Made by a program: the position numbers and the translations under genes
DNA from: Datura wrightii
Taxonomy: Eukaryota; Streptophyta; Magnoliopsida; Solanales; Solanaceae
NCBI GenBank assembly: GCA_035772735.1
Contig: JASDFA010000007.1
Location: 80,673,501-80,737,500 of the forward strand
Length of the DNA stretch: 64,000 nt
Direction of reading: 5' to 3'
Notes under the pieces: model-generated
Told to the model about the DNA's origin: nothing
Seen by the model: only the letters and a program-made list of their open reading frames with translations
The model's database searches: none
Part shown: positions 59,236 through 64,000 of the stretch, piece by piece
Numbering within the stretch: the stretch's first letter is position 1
Layout of the letters: each line of letters starts with the position of its first letter

Positions 59236-59339
59236 TCCAGTCTTTCCCTGGGCCTTTTTCTAGCATGTGTGGCATTCTAAAACTCTTAACCAACATGCAA
59301 ATAGGCCATCTAAATGTCAAGAATTTACGGGGTGTAACA

Positions 59340-59344
59340 GAAGC
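59340..59344 (+). other. Target-site duplication of E11, right copy
   Basis: GAAGC, equal to 57003-57007. Confidence 0.95.
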
Positions 59345-62300
59345 ACACCATCTCCCCCTTTCGAGAAGACCTCTACCTTCTAATTCTGAACGACTTTCTT
59401 TAACTTTACCAAAATAGGGTCCTCGACTTGTCTAGCCTTTACATCAGTCACCAAGGATTATTTTGATCCCTTTGGACAATAACACCGTCATCGATCGAGT
59501 CAACCAAACGAACTCCAAACCATGCGAGCCGATGCACATCCTTCACCAACTCTTTCTCCTCGTCTACATGAGACACACTCTCCATAGAACGCCTACTAAA
59601 AGGGTCTGCCACCACGTTAGCCTTGCCCGGATGGTAAAGGACACTCATATCATAATCCTTAAGTAACTCCAACCACCTCCTTTGATGTAGATTTAGATCC
59701 TTCTGAGTAAACACATATTGTAGGCTCTTGTGGATAGTAAACACATCTACATGGACCCCGTACAAGTAGTATCTCCAAATCTTGAAGCCAAATACTACCA
59801 CCGCCAATTCGAGATCATGAGTCGGATAATTCTTTTCATGGACCTTCAGCTGCCTGGAAGCATATGCTATAACCTTATTATGCTGCATCAATACACAACC
59901 AAGACCGATCCTCGAAGCATCACAATATACCACAAACCCATCGGTACCCTCGGGTAGGGTTAACACCGGTGCTGAGGTCAGTCGAGCCTTCAATTCTTGG
60001 AAGCTCTTCCCACAAGCCTCTGACCATTGGAGATTCACTTTCTTTTGGGTAAATTTTGTCAATGACGCTGCAATAGATGAAAACCCCCCAACAAATCTCC
60101 GATAATAACCTGTTAAGCCCAAAAAGCTCCTGATATCTGAAGGATTCACTGGTCTAGGCCAATTCTTCACTGCTTCTATCTTCTGAGAGTCCACCTTTAT
60201 GCCTTCACTTGACACCACATGGCCCAAAAATGCCACTAAGTTCAACCAAACCTCACACTTGATGAATTTAGCATATAATTGGCGATCCTTGAGAGTCTAT
60301 AGCACCACCCTCAAATGTGCGACATGCTCCACCTCGCTCTGAGAGTATATCAGAATGTCATCGATAAACACGATCACGAGCATATCCAATTATGGCTTGA
60401 ACACCCTATTCATCAAATCCATAAAAGTTTCTGGAGCATTCGTTAGTCAAAAAGACATAACTACAAACTCATAATGACCATACCGAGTCTTGAAGGCTAT
60501 CTTCGGGATGTCACTCCCGAACACTAAGCTGATGGTATCCGATCTGAGATCTATCTTCGAAAAGCACTTGGCACCCTGGAGCTGGTCAAACAAATAATCA
60601 ATTCTGGAGAGTGGATACCTGTTCTTGATGGTGACCTTATTCAATTGACGATAATCAATACACATACAAAGAGAACCATCTTTCTTGCGGATGAAGAGAG
60701 TTGGTGCACCCCATGGGGATTTTCTCAGTCTGATGAATCCCTTGTATAACAGGTCTTTTAACTGCTCCTTCAACTCCTTTAACTTTCCATTCTATAAGGA
60801 GGAATAGATATAGGCTGCGTGTTGGGAGGATGGTCAATACCAAAATCAATCTCTCTCTCGGGAGGGATTCCCAGTAGATTATCTGGGAAAACTTCTAGAT
60901 ACTCACTTACTACTGGGACTGAATGGATAGTTGGGGTCTCGGATGTAGCATCCTTAACCCTAACTAGATGTACACACAACCCTTGGAGATCATTTTTATG
61001 GCCTTAAGGTACGAAATGAAATGACGTACAGGCACAACTGAACTTCCATTCTAAGACTGGCTCACCCGGAAATCGAAATTCTATTACCTGGTTTCTACAA
61101 TTCACTGAGTCATAACATGCAAATAGCCAATCCATGCCGAGGATAACATCAAAATCGATCATGTCTAACTCTGCTAGATCTGCTGAGGTGATTTTCTGAA
61201 GAACTGTGATAGGGGAATTTCTATACACCCATCGAGCTATAACTAAATCACTAACTGGAGTAGAGACTGAGAAGGGTCATGACAAGATTTTGGGACTGAC
61301 TCCGAAACTACTAGCCACATAGGGCGTCATAAAGGATAAGGTAGCCCCTGGATCTAACAAAGCATATACATCAAGGTGGAAAACTCACAACATACCAATG
61401 ACTACATTTGGGGAGACCTTCTGTCCCTGGTGGGATGCTAAGGAATAGAATCTGTTATGGTGTTGTCAGCCACTCGCACTAGTAGATGCGCCCTACTAAG
61501 ATGGGCGTGTTGGCGGAGCTGTTGAACTGGAAGCTGGGCCTCGGCCCCTATCATGGACCTGTCTAGCTATTAGGAAATCTTTGAGAATATGTCCGGGCTT
61601 TCCACACCCGAAGCTAGCACCTGTACCTGCCAAACACTAACCCGCGGTCTCTGGCCATACCTGTCGCAAACTGGAATACTAGAATCTGCGGGCCTGTTGT
61701 TCTAACCCCTAGAGCCTAATGCTCGTCCCCTCTAGTCGTGCCTAGGTTTGGATGGCATACTCATGCTAAAAAATGCTGGGGCTGAAGATCTCTTGTGGGA
61801 CTGCTGTTGGTGCCCACCACCTGGTCTCGGCTAAAAGGACCTATAGCTGTCTGTCCTGGCCCTCCTGGCCTCTCTCTCTCCCTCAGATGCACTGTTTCCA
61901 TCTTCTGGGCGTACAAAACTATCTGAGGAAAATCCATATCTTGATGGATCATTGTTGTCCTGCAATCCTTTTCCAGGTAGTCCGCCAATCCATGCACAAA
62001 CCTGCTCACTCGAGCTCTCTGATTAACCACTAACTCTGGTGCATAGTTGGACAGACGAGTGAACTCTAGGGAATATTCCTTCACTTTCACCTTTCCTTGC
62101 TTTAGATTCAGGAATTCGACCGCCTTCAACTCCCTCATCTCACGAGGGAAGAACCGATTTAGGAAAGCGATGTGAAACTCATCCCAACTAATAGGGCATG
62201 CTCTGACTGCCCTACTATCCTTCCACTATTTCAACCAGACATGCACAACCCCTTTTAGCTGATAAGAGGCTAAGTTGGCGCACTCCTCTCCATTCACCCC

Positions 62301-62630
62301 CATGACTTGGGTGATCTTTAGAATATCATCGATAAACTCATGTGGATCCTCATCCACCTTGACCCAAGGAACTATGGAGGGTTCATCCTCAAGAAATCTC
62401 TAACTCTTGCCGCCGCCGCATTCCTATTCAGAGGGACATGCGCTTCTGGTTGACTTGGGCGGTCAAGGCCTGTGCTAGTATTTGAATGGCTGCCCTGAAT
62501 TCAGTGTGGGCAACCGGCTCCGGTGCATGGTGCTCCTGGGCTAGTGGGGCCTGTTGATGCCTGTCTCCATTGCCATCCTCGTGGCCATTTCATTTCCATT
62601 TCTTCTATCGTTAACTCTGTAGGGAGGAAT

Positions 62631-62832
62631 GATTCTGTAATCGCGAATAGCACGAGTTACAATGATAGAGAGACATTTCACCGCACGACATAGATCATGA
62701 AAGAAGGGAACATTTCCTAAACGTCTCGTAGCCTCTTCATCATAAGTGTGGCGCACTTCACACCCATGAAAAAGAATCTACTTAACGCAACACCCTAGGA
62801 CACTTCAAAACCTATTGCTCTGATACCAAGTT
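62631..62832 (-). other. 5' leader and primer site of E10
   Basis: Homologous to the E6 leader. Primer site, minus-strand TGGTATCAGAGC, at 62828-62817. Confidence 0.8.
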
Positions 62833-63748
62833 TGTCATGACCTAAACATAGGCCTAGATCGAGGAATGGGACAAGCAGCCTCGAGAGACTCCAAGTCGAC
62901 CCATGACTTGAACATACATCTAAGTCGATCAATAAAAGAAGAAAATCAATCATAATAAACATAGCGGAAGTCTGAACATAGCATAACATCGGAACATACA
63001 ACACGAGTCCAAAACTGAATACAATCTATGTCTGAAATGCCTCTATGTCTAATGAGTTGATGGGACAAGACGTTAAGTCTGAAACTGAAAATACATAACA
63101 TAATTGAATAGAAAGGGGCCCTCGACAGATAAGGACTCACCAATAAAGACTGGATGCTAACTCCAAAACTGGCTAGTGACGGGGCTGAGTCTGATGATCG
63201 GAGCCTGTATCATAAAATGATACAACATAGAGTATGCGGTCAGTACGTGGAATGTATCGAGTATGCAAGGTAAGTAAAACTGCTTAAGTAAGTAAAATCA
63301 TTAAAACATGAATAATATGAAACATAATCAAGATAAGAATCTAAGAGTAGGGATTGCATGCTATTTTCTGAAATCGTGATCTGAACATAACTGAACATCA
63401 TAACTAAATCGAATGACCCAAAGCTGAAATCTGATAATCATAAGTAAACTGAACAGTAGGTCAAACCTACTTTAGAACACACACACACACACACACATAC
63501 ACACACACATATATATATAATGAATGATAAACCTGCATAACTAAAATCATAAGAAACAATGGGAGACTCATCATATAACCGACATTACCACGATAGAGAT
63601 TACATGGTCCCGACTATCACACTCTAGTGGGTAGAGCCGTCCAAAGCCTTGCCAGGGCTAAGGACGATACCATGATAGAGATAACAAGATAAATGACCCT
63701 TGGGACAGGGGAATGCTCAAAAAGGAGGTCCCAAATAATCTGATCATA
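62833..63748 (-). repeat. 5' LTR of E10, first 916 bp
   Basis: Aligns with 53131-54045 until GATCATA, where E12 begins. Contains an interrupted (CA)n(TA)n tract at 63478-63519. Confidence 0.85.
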
Positions 63749-64000
63749 TATCACGACCCGAACGAAGGCCCGGATCGCAACACGGGACAAGGAGCCCAGA
63801 GAGACCCCAAGTCGACCCATGGCATAAGCATACATCTAACTCAATCAAGGAAACTAAATAATCACAATATAATCATAGCAAAATTCTAAATTCAACATAA
63901 CATCAGAATATGAAATCTAAAGCTGAATTCATACATATGTCCGAAAAGCCTCTAAACCTGAGGAGTTGATGGGACAAGACCCCAACTAACTCAATAAAAC
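63749..64000 (-). repeat. E12: LTR edge of an E6-type Tekay element, cut by the window end
   Basis: TATCACGACCCGAACG... matches the E6 LTR edge (TGTCACGACCTGAACG) and the following 250 bp, with the terminal TG changed to TA. It interrupts the E10 5' LTR. Everything further is outside the window. Confidence 0.75.

Larger units (their letters stand above)
57008..59339 (-). repeat. E11: solo LTR, E3-related
   Basis: 2332 bp, plus-strand edges TGTCACGCCCC...GTGTAACA, flanked by GAAGC duplications and lacking any internal sequence: a solo LTR left by LTR-LTR recombination. It is homologous to the E3 LTR in order (end GGTGGGGCGTGACA, GGTATCGCC-type part, TATATAAGCCCCCACTT, U3 palindromes). It disrupts E10 pol; matching E6 at 40120 shows the empty site was continuous. 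Confidence 0.95.
55721..62630 (-). pseudogene. gag-pol polyprotein of E10, broken and split by a solo LTR
   Basis: The gag start position is ATT at 62630 where E6 has ATG. Gag pieces at 62138-61761; a knuckle near 61600 with first and last Cys lost; protease region 61400-61004; RT from 60979 with 'RKKDGSLCMCIDYRQLN' and an intact FIDD near 60375; RT end and RNase H at 60245-59448 ('VVYCDASRIGLGCVLMQHNK'). The coding sequence is then interrupted by E11 in the RNase H-integrase linker and resumes at 57002. Integrase is heavily decayed, with the integrase C-terminus and chromodomain at 56284-55721. Many stops and shifts. Confidence 0.9.
53131..63748 (-). mobile_element. E10: Tekay/Del-type element, 5' LTR incomplete in window
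   Basis: 3' LTR 53131-55475, PPT, broken gag-pol (55721-62630, split by solo LTR E11), primer site, and 5' LTR from 62833 that is cut by E12 at 63749. The left junction is inside E9 integrase; the duplicated target would be AGGAA (53126-53130) but its partner is off the window. The two LTRs are clearly homologous, both with a CA/TA microsatellite at the same place. Confidence 0.85.

Overview
The window is plant nuclear heterochromatin made almost wholly of LTR retrotransposons nested in one another; I found no host gene, tRNA, rRNA or CRISPR array. The elements are chromodomain Ty3/gypsy of Tekay/Del type, gag- or gag-protease-only elements of the Ogre/Tat/Athila (OTA) type, and one Ty1/copia relic. 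A eudicot, perhaps a Solanaceae, fits best, but this rests on element style only.

Layout (my names). E7 is a minus-strand copia relic (46677-48676) and the outermost host visible. E5, a plus-strand gag-only OTA element (32329-46676), sits in the E7 integrase. E2, a minus-strand gag-protease OTA element (3178-32328), sits in the 5' LTR of E5 and was itself invaded by E1 (1-3177, plus), E3 (10494-21287, plus, full-length Tekay, target duplication atttc) and E4 (21911-27862, plus, full-length non-autonomous, target duplication gcgat). E6 (36189-45966, minus, full-length Tekay, target duplication gaatg) sits in the 3' LTR of E5. On the right, E8 (48677) cut the copia gag, E9 (49596) landed in the E8 LTR, E10 (53131) in the E9 integrase, a solo LTR E11 (57008-59339, target duplication gaagc) in E10 pol, and E12 (63749) in the 5' LTR of E10.

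Coding capacity. E3 keeps one unbroken gag-pol frame with four nonsense codons and a D-to-N change at the first integrase catalytic Asp, so it is dead although its LTRs differ by only about 2.4%. The intact ORF of most interest is that of E4: a 311-residue protein with two zinc knuckles, a charged helical middle and no capsid, protease or polymerase domain. All other coding regions are broken.

Signals beyond the coding parts. (1) A hairpin with a GAGGA-type loop lies just 5' of the polypurine tract in eight elements of two lineages, with arms that change together. (2) Two stem-loops follow the stop codon of E4 and of E2. (3) U3 regions of unrelated lineages carry iterated odd palindromes, either CGTG-N-CACG or CACGA-N-TCGTG. 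(4) Substitutions between the E4 LTRs pile up in that U3 module. All comparisons were made by eye within this window.
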